A stretch of DNA of 64,000 bases from positions 2,010,557 through 2,074,556 of the forward strand of contig CP048620.1 in NCBI GenBank assembly GCA_015698305.1, given 5' to 3'. Both the position numbers and the translations under genes were made by a program. The notes under the pieces are model-generated. The model had not been told where the DNA came from. It saw only the letters and a program-made list of their open reading frames with translations, and searched no databases. Position 1 is the stretch's first letter; every line of letters begins with the position of its first letter. Below, piece by piece: positions 54,934 through 63,570 of the stretch. The stretch comes from Candidatus Nitrohelix vancouverensis. Lineage in GTDB: Bacteria > Nitrospinota > Nitrospinia > Nitrospinales > VA-1.

Positions 54934-56793
54934 TTAGAATGTGAAATTGAACCCGGCGTATCCTGCTCGCCCCGGCGTTCCAAATCCAAATATTTCCTCA
55001 TAATTCTCATCCAGCAAATTTTCAATCCGGGCCGTGATTTCCAGATCCTTGGCCAGTTGATATTTGAACGCGGTTCGCAGCAAAGTGAAGGTGTCCACTT
55101 CTTTGGTGCCAGAGCTGTTGGTGCGCACGCCGCTTCGATAACGCACTCCCAGAAGCGCGTCGAATTTATCGAAGAATGTTCGGCTGATGCTGGCGGATAC
55201 TTTATTTCTTGCGCGTCTTTGCAGTTGAGTTCCGTCCTCGTCGCGCGCTTCCAGCCAGGTGTAATTCAGGTTCAGGCGCGCGTCCAGCGGCAGGAGGGCT
55301 TGCAGGCTGGTTTCGACGCCGTTGGTTTTTGCTTTACCAACATTGCGGGCGCGAAAAACGAAGCCGCCGGTGTCAATGGATTCTATGAGATTGTTAAAGC
55401 GCATCTCAAAATAGGTGATATCGGTTGTGATGCGGTTTCCAAGGAAGCTTTGTTTGACGCCAAATTCCCAGCTCCTGCTTTCCTCGGGTTTAAGCCCGGC
55501 CGTTCCAAAATTGGGGAAGAATTGCTGATTGAAAGTCGGCGCTTTGAAACCAGTGGCGTAGGCGCCGTGGAGTTTGGTGTCGGTCTGGTGAATCTTGTAG
55601 GCCCCTTCCACTTTCCAGGTCAATGCATTTTCAAATTCAGAATGAATGTCCTGGCGAAAGCCGCCGGATAGCAGATAGGTGTCGTTGAAATTCAACTGGG
55701 TTTGAAAGAACGCGCCAAAATTGTGATTGTCGTGATTGAAACCGTTGAGCACATTGTGTCCGGTGAGCATCTGATACTCGCCGCCAATGACAACGGAGGT
55801 GATATCGCCTAACTGGATGTTGTTTTGAACTTCAAAAGTCAGGTTGCGATTGTAAATCTGGTCTTCTTTAGACGGCGTGGCGCCCGATTGAGAGTCCCTG
55901 CCCACGTCGTAAAAATAACTGGGGCGGAAGCTGAAGTCCCACCAGTCGGTGATGCTCTTGCTGACGGGTAGACTGACATTGAATGTTTCTTCAGAACTTT
56001 GTCGGACGCCGTTGTCCGCCTCGAAATTATCGAGGTCCAGTTGTGAACTGGAATAACGACCGATGAATTCAACGCGCAAATCATTTTCAAAATCGTAGCC
56101 AACGCGGGTCGATACGGTTTTGTTCTCGTAGCCGTCCGCTTCCGTGGCGCCAAAACGTTCTCCACTGACGGCGGAAATGCTTCCACTGTCTGTCTTAGAA
56201 GCGCTCACTGCATAATTGAGTTTTCCATGAGAGCCGGAACTGTTCAGCGATTCTTTGAAGGTGGAGTAACTGCCGCCCTCAAACTGGAACGTCGTTTTCG
56301 GCGCTCCCTTGCCGCGCTTTGTGATGATGTGAATGACGCCGCCGACTGCGTCCGCGCCCCATACGGTGCTTTGCGGCCCGCGCAGAATTTCGATGCGCTC
56401 GATATTGTCGATATTGATGTTGCCGAAATTGTAGCTTCCCAGCGTATTGGAATTGACCTGAACGCCGTCGATCATGACCAGCGTGGAATCGCTGTTGCCG
56501 CCGCGCATCAGCAGGGTGGAGCTGGTGCCAATGCCGCCGCTTTGCAGGGCGTCTATGCTGAGATGGTCGGCGAGGATATCCCGGACCATGGTGCGACCGG
56601 ATTCCTTGATTTCTTTAGCAGTGATTACGGTGGCGGAGCCTGCGAACTGATCCGTATTCGTGTTGATACGGGTTGAGGTGATTGTCTTGGGTTCCAGCCA
56701 GACGGGGCCGTCTTCAGCGATGGCGATATGAGAATTGAGCGATGAAACTAACAGACAGGAGACGGCGAGCGTTTTGTAAAACGAGCGAGTCAT
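54934..56793 (-). CDS. btuB: TonB-dependent cobalamin receptor BtuB
   Basis: The 619-residue outer-membrane protein has a signal peptide (TLAVSCLLVSSLNSHIAIAE) and a plug domain. The plug contains FAGSATVITAKEIKESG, DALQSGGIGTSSTLLMRGG and SDSTLVMIDGVQVNS. A 22-strand barrel ends in aromatic residue F (GYAGFNFTF). It binds B12 and other corrinoids at the surface and takes them up with TonB energy. The start at 56793 is chosen because GAAAGGAAAG lies before it; the longer frame to 56958 reads through the riboswitch. The cobalamin riboswitch directly upstream supports the substrate assignment. Confidence 0.93.
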   Translation of the reverse strand: MTRSFYKTLAVSCLLVSSLNSHIAIAEDGPVWLEPKTITSTRINTNTDQFAGSATVITAKEIKESGRTMVRDILADHLSIDALQSGGIGTSSTLLMRGGNSDSTLVMIDGVQVNSNTLGSYNFGNINIDNIERIEILRGPQSTVWGADAVGGVIHIITKRGKGAPKTTFQFEGGSYSTFKESLNSSGSHGKLNYAVSASKTDSGSISAVSGERFGATEADGYENKTVSTRVGYDFENDLRVEFIGRYSSSQLDLDNFEADNGVRQSSEETFNVSLPVSKSITDWWDFSFRPSYFYDVGRDSQSGATPSKEDQIYNRNLTFEVQNNIQLGDITSVVIGGEYQMLTGHNVLNGFNHDNHNFGAFFQTQLNFNDTYLLSGGFRQDIHSEFENALTWKVEGAYKIHQTDTKLHGAYATGFKAPTFNQQFFPNFGTAGLKPEESRSWEFGVKQSFLGNRITTDITYFEMRFNNLIESIDTGGFVFRARNVGKAKTNGVETSLQALLPLDARLNLNYTWLEARDEDGTQLQRRARNKVSASISRTFFDKFDALLGVRYRSGVRTNSSGTKEVDTFTLLRTAFKYQLAKDLEITARIENLLDENYEEIFGFGTPGRAGYAGFNFTF

Positions 56794-56825
56794 GAACTTT
56801 CCTTTCTTTCGAAGGTTATAATCCG

Positions 56826-56985
56826 TCCATGCAGGTCTCCTGGCTTGGAACTTCCTACTAACCGCGCCTTCCCATCCTTTCAGACAGTGGCCAATGCGGA
56901 TTTCGTATTCCTTACAGTTGCGAGACAGCGCCGGAATTGCACCGGTCTTCCCTTGCACACAGACGTTTCATGTTGGTTTGTAGTT
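56826..56985 (-). promoter_or_regulatory. Cobalamin riboswitch for btuB operon
   Basis: Read on the minus strand, this shows the B12-riboswitch core in order. GGGAAGACCGGTGCAATTCC lies near the 5' end, then GCGCTGTC, CGCAACTGTAAG, GCCACTG, GGGAAGGCGCGG, and the B12 box AAGCCAGGAGACCTGCATGG next to btuB. The RNA is expected to fold and block expression when adenosylcobalamin is plentiful. It begins about 20 bases after the stop of the cobU-bluB gene. Confidence 0.93.
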
Positions 56986-57006
56986 GCTTTAGATCTTTTG
57001 AATCCT

Positions 57007-58257
57007 CTATTTTGAGGGTGGCGGAAGGACGACTTTAAAATTGCCCGGCCTTCCCAGCCATTGGTTGTAATATACCAGCTGTTTTAATGCAAGCCTTTTT
57101 GCCCAGCCTTTCTCTTCCAGCATCGGTTTTTTGTAAAAACTCTCCGTATGACCAATGCATAGATAGGCGATAGGGAACACATGCTCCGGTAAATCGAGGT
57201 CCTTTTTAAGCTGATCGGGGCTGAGAATGCTGACCCAGCCAACGGCGATGCCTTCGGCGCGCGCCGCCAGCCAGAGATTTTGAACCGCACAGCAAGCGCT
57301 GAACTGGTCAGTTTCGGATATTGAATTCCGACCCAGCACATGCGGGCCGTTGCGTTCGCTATCGCAGGTGACGCAGAGATTGATGGGCGACGCGGTGATG
57401 CCTTCGAGTTTGAGCGATTGATACAGGTCTTTTTTCTCGCCGCTGTAGTTTTTCGAGGCCGCTTCATTGGCCTGTGAGAAATTCCGCGCGACTTTCTTTT
57501 TGACTTCAGGATCGTCGATGACGATAAAGTTCCAGGGTTGCATGAAACCGACCGAACCTGCGTGATGCGCCGCATCGAGAATGCGTCCGAGAACCGCCGG
57601 ATCAATCGGATCGGGCAGGAAATGTCTCATGTCCCGGCGCTTGTAAATGGCTTCGTAGACTCCGTTCTTCTTTGTTTGCGGAAAGGCATGGGGCGTCTCA
57701 TCCGCTTTGTTTTCGTCTGGAGCGCTCGTAGCCTGGGGTTTGATGGTGACGGGAATACCCGATACCAGATGAACGACTTTGGAAAAGGCTCGCGCCAGCG
57801 TCTGGTTGGTGATTCCCGCGATATCGCGGAATTGCCGACTCATCGCGTTATCAGGAATGATGCCTCCGCCAATCTCGTTGGTGATGATGATGACGGGGCA
57901 GGCCGCCTGGTTGCAGGCGTCGATGAGTTCCTGAACCTTGATCCGGATGGAAGCCTCGTCCTCGCCCTGCATGAGCAGATTATTCAGCCAGAGGGTGATG
58001 CAGTCGAGAATGATCACGCTGGCGTCTTCGCTGAGTTTCCTGATGCTGTCAGAGGCTTTGAGCGGTTCTTCCCATGTGGTCCATTCGGGACCTCTCTCTT
58101 TCTGGTGGCGCTCGACGCGATCTTTCATCTCGTCGTCCAAAGGCTCGGCGGTCGCCAGATAGTATTTGACGCCGGTAAAGGGAGCGGCGCAATCCAGAGC
58201 ATGACGCGTCTTGCCGCTTCGCGATCCGCCGGTAATGAGAATATTATTGTTGGACAT
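57007..58257 (-). CDS. CobU-BluB fusion (adenosylcobinamide kinase/guanylyltransferase plus DMB synthase)
   Basis: The 416-residue protein has two complete-looking halves. Residues 1 to about 185 are CobU: Walker A GGSRSGKTRHAL, guanylylated His in VERHQKERGPEW, and ILDCITLWLNNLL. Residues from about 205 on are BluB/nitroreductase: VYEAIYKRRDMRHFLPDP and GSVGFMQPWNFIVIDD, with AVQNLWLAARAEGIAVGWVS later. A polar linker (SAPDENKADETPHAF) joins them. CobU activates adenosylcobinamide to its GDP form; BluB splits FMN to 5,6-dimethylbenzimidazole. One chain thus supplies both branches of the nucleotide loop. It is the last gene of the btuF operon, beside cobS. Confidence 0.9.
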   Translation of the reverse strand: MSNNNILITGGSRSGKTRHALDCAAPFTGVKYYLATAEPLDDEMKDRVERHQKERGPEWTTWEEPLKASDSIRKLSEDASVIILDCITLWLNNLLMQGEDEASIRIKVQELIDACNQAACPVIIITNEIGGGIIPDNAMSRQFRDIAGITNQTLARAFSKVVHLVSGIPVTIKPQATSAPDENKADETPHAFPQTKKNGVYEAIYKRRDMRHFLPDPIDPAVLGRILDAAHHAGSVGFMQPWNFIVIDDPEVKKKVARNFSQANEAASKNYSGEKKDLYQSLKLEGITASPINLCVTCDSERNGPHVLGRNSISETDQFSACCAVQNLWLAARAEGIAVGWVSILSPDQLKKDLDLPEHVFPIAYLCIGHTESFYKKPMLEEKGWAKRLALKQLVYYNQWLGRPGNFKVVLPPPSK

Positions 58258-58284
58258 GAAAGGTTCTCTCTAGTGTGTATGAAA

Positions 58285-59025
58285 TTACTGTATGTTTTGA
58301 CACGCGCAAAAGGCGCCGCCCGCGACCAATATAAAAGTTTCCAAGATTTCTGAAAGCGCTCCGAGCGCGTCGCCGGTCACGCCGCCCAAGCGACTCTTGA
58401 ACCAGCCCAGGGTTACAGACGTTATGAGAATCGCGCCGCCAATCGCAACGCAGGCTTCAACGATTCCGTCGGCAAAAGGAATCACCAACGCCAGCGGGCA
58501 CAGGGCAAGAAGCGCATAATTGCCTTTCTGATATAAATAATTTCCCAGACCTTTCTCGGCGCGGGCGTGACTCATGGTCACAAGTCCGACGCTTAACGAA
58601 GCGCGGGCAAAGGCTGGAGCGGCTATCAGCCAGACTGCCGCCGCGCTTCCGCAGATGGATATCAGGCTTGCGTATTTTAACAGCAGACAGAGGATGAGCG
58701 CCAGCGCTCCCATGACTCCAATGCGAGAATCTTTCATGATCTCCAGACTGCGCTCGCGGTCGCGATGCGAGAACAAACCGTCGGCGCAGTCGGCCAGCCC
58801 GTCGAGATGCAGTCCGCCGCTGATCAAAGTCAGAAAAGCAACATCCACAGCGGCGCGCAAGGGATGCGGCAAAATCATGGCGGCGATGGAATCGACGGCA
58901 TAGAGTAGAACGCCGATGATCAATCCAACCAGAGGAAAATAAAGAATCTGCCTGCCATCCTCCCTGAAGGCTTTATTGGGGACGGGTAGCGTCGTCAAAA
59001 AACCAATGGCAGAGAGAAAATTCAT
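58285..59025 (-). CDS. cobS: Cobalamin synthase (adenosylcobinamide-GDP ribazoletransferase)
   Basis: This 246-residue inner-membrane enzyme joins activated cobinamide to alpha-ribazole. It starts MNFLSAIGFLTTLPVPNKAF. The acidic motif is LISGGLHLDGLADCADGLFS, with HRDRERSLEIMKDSRIGVMG after it, and many Gly/Ala-rich helices follow. ATG at 59025 overlaps the cobQ stop by four bases and matches the family start. A longer frame exists but is not needed. CobS follows cobQ and precedes the CobU-BluB gene. Confidence 0.94.
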   Translation of the reverse strand: MNFLSAIGFLTTLPVPNKAFREDGRQILYFPLVGLIIGVLLYAVDSIAAMILPHPLRAAVDVAFLTLISGGLHLDGLADCADGLFSHRDRERSLEIMKDSRIGVMGALALILCLLLKYASLISICGSAAAVWLIAAPAFARASLSVGLVTMSHARAEKGLGNYLYQKGNYALLALCPLALVIPFADGIVEACVAIGGAILITSVTLGWFKSRLGGVTGDALGALSEILETFILVAGGAFCACQNIQ

Positions 59026-60533
59026 AGGCCCTTCTCGATGATGCGGACGAAGTCGTCGATGCAAATAGAGGACGCTATCCAGTCTTTCAGTTTATGCATT
59101 TGCAAGTCGCGGAAGGCCTGATAGGAAAAAGGTTCCTCTTCGTTCCGCAGGCCGCGTTGATTGCGCACGTGAGCGAGAAATGCCTGGCGCAGGGGATCGC
59201 TGTCGAAGACGCCGTGCAGATAGGTGCCGAAGATGGTTCCCGCATCATTGTAAATACCCAACGCCGCAGGATCTTCGCCCTCGAACCCTTCAAACATTAA
59301 ATGAAAGGGAGCTGAAAACTCGCTGACTCCACAATGAATTTCATAACCGACGACTTTCTGCGAGTTCGCAAAAATAGAAGAGGGCAGAGCGGTTCGGTGC
59401 GTTTGCCGTGTGATTTTTTCGGGTTTCATGATGGTTTCGGCGTTGAAATAACCGAGTCCCTCGATGCTGTCCAGTTTGCTCTCGATATGTTCCGGGTCGC
59501 GTATGATTTTCCCGAGCATTTGGAAGCCGCCGCAGATGCCCATCATGAGCGCGCCTGCATCGAGCGCTTTTTTTAACGCCGATTCCATCCCCGCCTGTTT
59601 CATATAATTCAAATCGTCGATCGTGCTTTTGCTTCCGGGAATGATGATCAGGTCGGGGCGTCCCAATTGCGAAGGGTGGGCGACGTAGCGCAGGGAAACG
59701 CCGGGGTCATAGGCCAGAGGCGCGAGGTCCGTGAAATTGGCGATATGCGGAAACCAGAGCACGGCGATGTCGAGCGGGTCGCCGGAGAAGTGATTAGCTG
59801 GATGCGACCATTGCGCCAGCGAGTCCTCCTCGTCGACAATGAGGTCTCTGTTGTAAGGCAGGGTGCCGAGAATGGGTTTGCCGACGAGCGCTTCGAATTG
59901 CCTCAGGCCGGGTTCGAGAATTTTAATATCGCCTCTGAATTTATTGACGAGAAATCCAGCGACGTGTCGCTGTTCATCCGGTTCCAGAAGATCGAGCGTT
60001 CCTTTCATCCATGCAAAGGAACCACCGCGGTCGATATCGGCGACGATGACCACCGGGGCCTCCGCCTGTTTTGCGAGGTTCATATTGACCAGGTCCCATT
60101 GCTTCAGATTGATCTCCGCCGGGCTTCCGGCGCCTTCGATGATGAGCAGATCGTATTCGTCGCGCATGACGTCGAGGGCTTGCTTGACGGCCTTCCTGTG
60201 CAGTTCGTGTCTTGCAAAATAGTCCCCGGCCTTACGGTTGCCCTGGGCTTTTCCCATGAGCACCACTTGAGACAGGTCGTTGGCAATCGGCTTGAGCAGA
60301 AGCGGGTTCATTTCAACCCGCGGTTTGATGCCGCAGGCCTCCGCCTGAAATGCTTGCGCCCGGCTGATCTCGCCGCCGTCTTCGGTGACGAATGAGTTGA
60401 GCGACATGTTCTGCGCTTTGAAGGGAGCGACCTTGTAACCGGCGTCGCGGAACAGTCGGCAGAGCGCGGCGGACACGACGCTTTTACCGACGCTGGAACC
60501 GGTGCCCTGAATCATGAGGGTTTTTGCTTTCAT
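59022..60533 (-). CDS. cobQ: Cobyric acid synthase
   Basis: This 503-residue enzyme amidates four side chains of adenosyl-cobyrinic acid diamide, using glutamine and ATP. The N-terminal half is a dethiobiotin synthetase-like ATPase (MIQGTGSSVGKSVVSAALCR). The C-terminal half is a class I glutaminase-like domain with Cys in GICGGFQMLG and His in GTYLHGVFDS. ATG at 60533 starts just past the btuC stop. In an operon without corrin-ring genes, it could amidate imported precursors or act on corrinoid breakdown products. Confidence 0.95.
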   Translation of the reverse strand: MKAKTLMIQGTGSSVGKSVVSAALCRLFRDAGYKVAPFKAQNMSLNSFVTEDGGEISRAQAFQAEACGIKPRVEMNPLLLKPIANDLSQVVLMGKAQGNRKAGDYFARHELHRKAVKQALDVMRDEYDLLIIEGAGSPAEINLKQWDLVNMNLAKQAEAPVVIVADIDRGGSFAWMKGTLDLLEPDEQRHVAGFLVNKFRGDIKILEPGLRQFEALVGKPILGTLPYNRDLIVDEEDSLAQWSHPANHFSGDPLDIAVLWFPHIANFTDLAPLAYDPGVSLRYVAHPSQLGRPDLIIIPGSKSTIDDLNYMKQAGMESALKKALDAGALMMGICGGFQMLGKIIRDPEHIESKLDSIEGLGYFNAETIMKPEKITRQTHRTALPSSIFANSQKVVGYEIHCGVSEFSAPFHLMFEGFEGEDPAALGIYNDAGTIFGTYLHGVFDSDPLRQAFLAHVRNQRGLRNEEEPFSYQAFRDLQMHKLKDWIASSICIDDFVRIIEKGL

Positions 60534-60534
60534 A

Positions 60535-61536
60535 TCACGCTTTCTTTCGCTTGAGGAGCCACACAAAAAAGGGGCCGCCGAGAACGGCGGTGATCACGCC
60601 CACGGGGATTTCCGTCGGAGAGATCAGGGTGCGCGCTACGGTGTCGCAGATAATCAAAAATGCCGCGCCGAACATAAAGGTGGTCGGCAGAAGCAGACGC
60701 AGGTCCGGCCCGACGACGAGGCGGACAATGTGCGGAGCGATCAGGCCGACGAACCCGATCGGGCCGGTGAAGGCGACGACGGTCCCGGTGATGAGAGAGG
60801 CCAGAATGAAACCTCCCTGTTGAATTTTTGCGACGTCCACGCCCCGGCTCATGGCCGCTCCGACTCCGGCGCTGATGAGGTTCAGATCGCGGGCGATGAT
60901 CATCAGCAGAATGAATCCGATCGCCACCGGAGGCACGACGGAAAGCACGGTGCCGTAGTCGGTGATGTCCAGCCCGCCCATCAACCAGCGCACGATGCGG
61001 AAGGACTGCATGAAGTCCGACAAATAATGAATGAACATGACCAGCGCCGCAAAGAAAAAATTCGCCGTCACTCCAGCCAGTAGCAGGGTTGCGGTCTGGA
61101 ATTCATTGTTACGCACACGGGTCAGGGAAAAGACCAACCCGACGGCGAGCAGGGCGCCTGCAAAAGCGCACCAGGAAATGCCCTGAATTCCTAGAAATGA
61201 AAAGGATGCGCCCGTAGCGATGAATGAAACGGCGCCAAAGGCGGCGCCGCTTGAGACGCCGAGCGTGAAAGGCGCGGCCAGATCGTTGCGTAGCAAGGCC
61301 TGAAAAACGGCGCCGGAGATTGCAAGCGATGCGCCCGCCAGACCGGCGAGTAAAATTCTCGGCAGACGAGCGAGAAATAGAATGTTGGCGTCGATATTTT
61401 GTTCGAAAGGAATATCGCTGGAGAACGCGCGTACGATATCGATCTGCGTTCCGCCGATCAGGGGGGCGACTCCAATGGTGATCAACAGAAACGCAAAAAA
61501 TAAAAACAGGGTTGAGAAATAGCGCGTTCGGTTCAT
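60535..61536 (-). CDS. btuC: Cobalamin ABC transporter permease
   Basis: This 333-residue FecCD/BtuC-family permease has about ten helices. Family motifs are LARLPRILLAGLAGASLAIS, GAVFQALLRNDLAAPFTLG, FVGLIAPHIVRLVVGPDLR and the late TEIPVGVITAVLGGPFFVWL. It moves the substrate across the inner membrane, and its specificity for corrinoids is inferred from the riboswitch and neighbours. The start overlaps the btuD stop by four bases. Confidence 0.93.
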   Translation of the reverse strand: MNRTRYFSTLFLFFAFLLITIGVAPLIGGTQIDIVRAFSSDIPFEQNIDANILFLARLPRILLAGLAGASLAISGAVFQALLRNDLAAPFTLGVSSGAAFGAVSFIATGASFSFLGIQGISWCAFAGALLAVGLVFSLTRVRNNEFQTATLLLAGVTANFFFAALVMFIHYLSDFMQSFRIVRWLMGGLDITDYGTVLSVVPPVAIGFILLMIIARDLNLISAGVGAAMSRGVDVAKIQQGGFILASLITGTVVAFTGPIGFVGLIAPHIVRLVVGPDLRLLLPTTFMFGAAFLIICDTVARTLISPTEIPVGVITAVLGGPFFVWLLKRKKA

Positions 61537-62348
61537 AACGGCGCCGGTCCCTCAAAGGCAGGTCCCGACTCGGTTCCGGGCGATACGAGAATGCCGCCTT
61601 GCGGGTCGCGATACAGTTTGACGGGAACGTCGTAGACTTTTTCGAGTATCTCGGCTTCGAGAACTTGTTCCGGCGTTCCGTCCCTTGCGACGACTCCCTG
61701 ATCGAGCAGGATGAGGCGGTCGCAATACTTGGAGGCCAGATGCAAATCGTGCAGGGCCAGTATCAGCGTCATGTTCTGCTCTTTATTGAGACGCTTGAGA
61801 ATTTCCAGAATCTGCACCTGATATTTGATGTCGAGCGCCGAAGTGGGTTCATCCAGCGCCATCAACTCCGGTTCCTGCGCGATGGCGGAAGCGAGCAGGA
61901 CGCGCTGTTTTTCGCCTCCGCTGATTTCGTTGTAATTGCGTTCGGCAAATTTCAGAGTTTGAGTGGTCTGCATGGCGTCCCGCGCGATGTCGAGATCGCG
62001 CTCGCTCTCGAAAGCAAACAGGGGCAGGTGCGGGTGGCGTCCCATGAGGACCACTTCCGAGACGCTGAATGAAAAGGCCAGCATATGTTCCTGCGGCGTC
62101 CATGCGATGGATCGCGCCAACTGCTTGCGCGAATGAGAGTGCAACTCTTTTCCTTGAAAAAAGACGGAGCCCTTGGGCGCGTCCAGTATGCCCGCCATCA
62201 GTTTGAGCAGGGTGGATTTGCCTGATCCGTTGGGGCCGATCACGCAGACGAATTCGCCTCGATTGATTTTTAAGGAGACGTTTTTGACAACCGGGTCTTC
62301 GTCGTAACGGAAGCTGAGATCGCGGATTTCTATAAGAGGTTCGGTCAT
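61533..62348 (-). CDS. btuD: Cobalamin ABC transporter ATPase
   Basis: This 271-residue ABC ATPase has Walker A GPNGSGKST, the Q-loop region WTPQEHML, signature EISGGEKQRVLLA, Walker B LMALDEPTSALD and the switch His in LILALHDLHLA. It is the FecE/BtuD type that pairs with FecCD permeases. The start overlaps the btuF stop by four bases and the stop overlaps the btuC start, so the complex is made stoichiometrically. Confidence 0.93.
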   Translation of the reverse strand: MTEPLIEIRDLSFRYDEDPVVKNVSLKINRGEFVCVIGPNGSGKSTLLKLMAGILDAPKGSVFFQGKELHSHSRKQLARSIAWTPQEHMLAFSFSVSEVVLMGRHPHLPLFAFESERDLDIARDAMQTTQTLKFAERNYNEISGGEKQRVLLASAIAQEPELMALDEPTSALDIKYQVQILEILKRLNKEQNMTLILALHDLHLASKYCDRLILLDQGVVARDGTPEQVLEAEILEKVYDVPVKLYRDPQGGILVSPGTESGPAFEGPAPL

Positions 62349-63292
62349 CGTTTTTCGTGGACGCTCTGCGGTGTGGCCGGGAAAAGTTCCGGGTGAATGG
62401 CTTGTGAAAAATTATCAATGATGCTCAGGATTCGCGGCCCAGGAATCAAAATATAATCCGCTCCGATGAAATGTATGGATTCGGTCTGCACCGCCTGAAT
62501 GGTGGGGAAGCGTTTCCACGATTGAATTCTCGCCAGACGTTCCTGTTCATTCATGCGCGATTTGGGACCGGCCTCGATGATGATTTCCGGCGAGTTTTTG
62601 ATGATGAATTCCTTGCTGACTTTAGGGTATTGCGAAAGCGAATCGGGAAGAATATTTCTGCCTCCAGACAAGGTCAGGAGTTCGTCGAGAAAGGTTCCCT
62701 TGCCGACGGCGTACATGTCCCTTGAAGGATCATTGCTGTCACCCAGAAGCAGCAGAACGTTTTTAGGTCGGATTCCAGACAATTTGTCTTGATAGGACTG
62801 GAGTCCCTCTTTCAATTGTGCCGTCAGAGCTTCGGCTTCATTGCTTCTACCGATCTCTTTTCCCAGTATCTGGATTGCGTTGAAGATGTCTTGCAAACCG
62901 CTGACGGAAACGCTGAGCGTTTTGATGTTCAGATTGTTTGCATTCTGGGTCAGGTGAGAATTCTTCCCCTGAAAAATTATGAGATCGGGTTTGAGGGTGA
63001 TCCAGAATTCCACGCTGGGGTTGAGCAATCCGCCGACACTGGGACGGGTGCAGGCTTCGGGTGGATAAGAGCAGTAGTCTGAAACGCCGACCACTTGATC
63101 GCCCGCGCCGAGCGCGAACAAAAGTTCTGTGATGGAGGGCGTGGACGAAATGATACGGTCTGGATATTTTTTTTCTTCCTCGGATTGAGCGAATGAGGGA
63201 GCGCATAGATTCCAGGACAGGCAGAAAAGGAGTAAGGGAATCAGCGAGCGAAAACAGAGAAATTTGGGGTTGTTGCGAATTCTGGAGGTCAC
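62345..63292 (-). CDS. btuF: Periplasmic cobalamin-binding protein
   Basis: The 315-residue protein has a signal sequence (SLIPLLLFCLSWNLCAPSFA) and a BtuF/FepB-type (Peripla_BP_2) fold. Motifs are RIISSTPSITELLFALGAGD, VVGVSDYCSYPP and FWITLKPDLIIFQGKNSH. It takes corrinoids from BtuB to BtuCD. Translation starts at GTG after AAGGACG. It is the first gene of the B12-regulated operon, and the riboswitch lies upstream. Confidence 0.9.
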   Translation of the reverse strand: MTSRIRNNPKFLCFRSLIPLLLFCLSWNLCAPSFAQSEEEKKYPDRIISSTPSITELLFALGAGDQVVGVSDYCSYPPEACTRPSVGGLLNPSVEFWITLKPDLIIFQGKNSHLTQNANNLNIKTLSVSVSGLQDIFNAIQILGKEIGRSNEAEALTAQLKEGLQSYQDKLSGIRPKNVLLLLGDSNDPSRDMYAVGKGTFLDELLTLSGGRNILPDSLSQYPKVSKEFIIKNSPEIIIEAGPKSRMNEQERLARIQSWKRFPTIQAVQTESIHFIGADYILIPGPRILSIIDNFSQAIHPELFPATPQSVHEKR

Positions 63293-63385
63293 GGGATCGT
63301 CCTTAATTTAAGGAGGCTGAATGATCCCGGTGGGTTGCTGGGGAGTTCGCCTCTTTAACGCGAAGAGTTTATCCTGAAAATTAAG

Positions 63386-63515
63386 GTGTTCTGGCTCCCG
63401 GATCCTTCCGTTGCCTGCGCCTTCCCGTGTTAACAGTGGCTTTTGCAGGCTTGGTCCCCGGTTACAGCGGCGCGACCGCGACGGATTTTCACCGTCTTCC
63501 CTTAGTTATTTTATT
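63386..63515 (-). promoter_or_regulatory. Cobalamin riboswitch for btuF operon
   Basis: On the minus strand the core elements follow in order: AAGGGAAGACGGTGAAAATC, CGGTCGCGCCGCTGTAACCG, GCCACTG, GGGAAGGCGCAGG and the B12-box-like GGGAGCCAGAACACC at the 3' end. The final box deviates more from consensus than that of the btuB riboswitch. It should repress the six downstream genes when B12 is ample. Confidence 0.9.
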
Positions 63516-63535
63516 GTATTGCTTTACGCAGGATC

Positions 63536-63563
63536 AGACTAGCAAAATTGTTTCGCTTGTCAA
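63536..63563 (-). promoter_or_regulatory. Sigma-70 promoter for the btuF riboswitch operon
   Basis: TTGACA (63558-63563, minus strand) and TAGTCT (63536-63541) are 16 bases apart, and a TG precedes the -10 by one base (extended -10 type). Transcription would start about 15 bases before the riboswitch. It is placed between the esterase stop and the riboswitch. Confidence 0.6.
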
Positions 63564-63570
63564 CACTTCC

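Noticed and set aside
56794-56958. N-terminal extension of the btuB frame
   Set aside because: It is the translation of the riboswitch; a ribosome site and signal peptide support the start at 56793.
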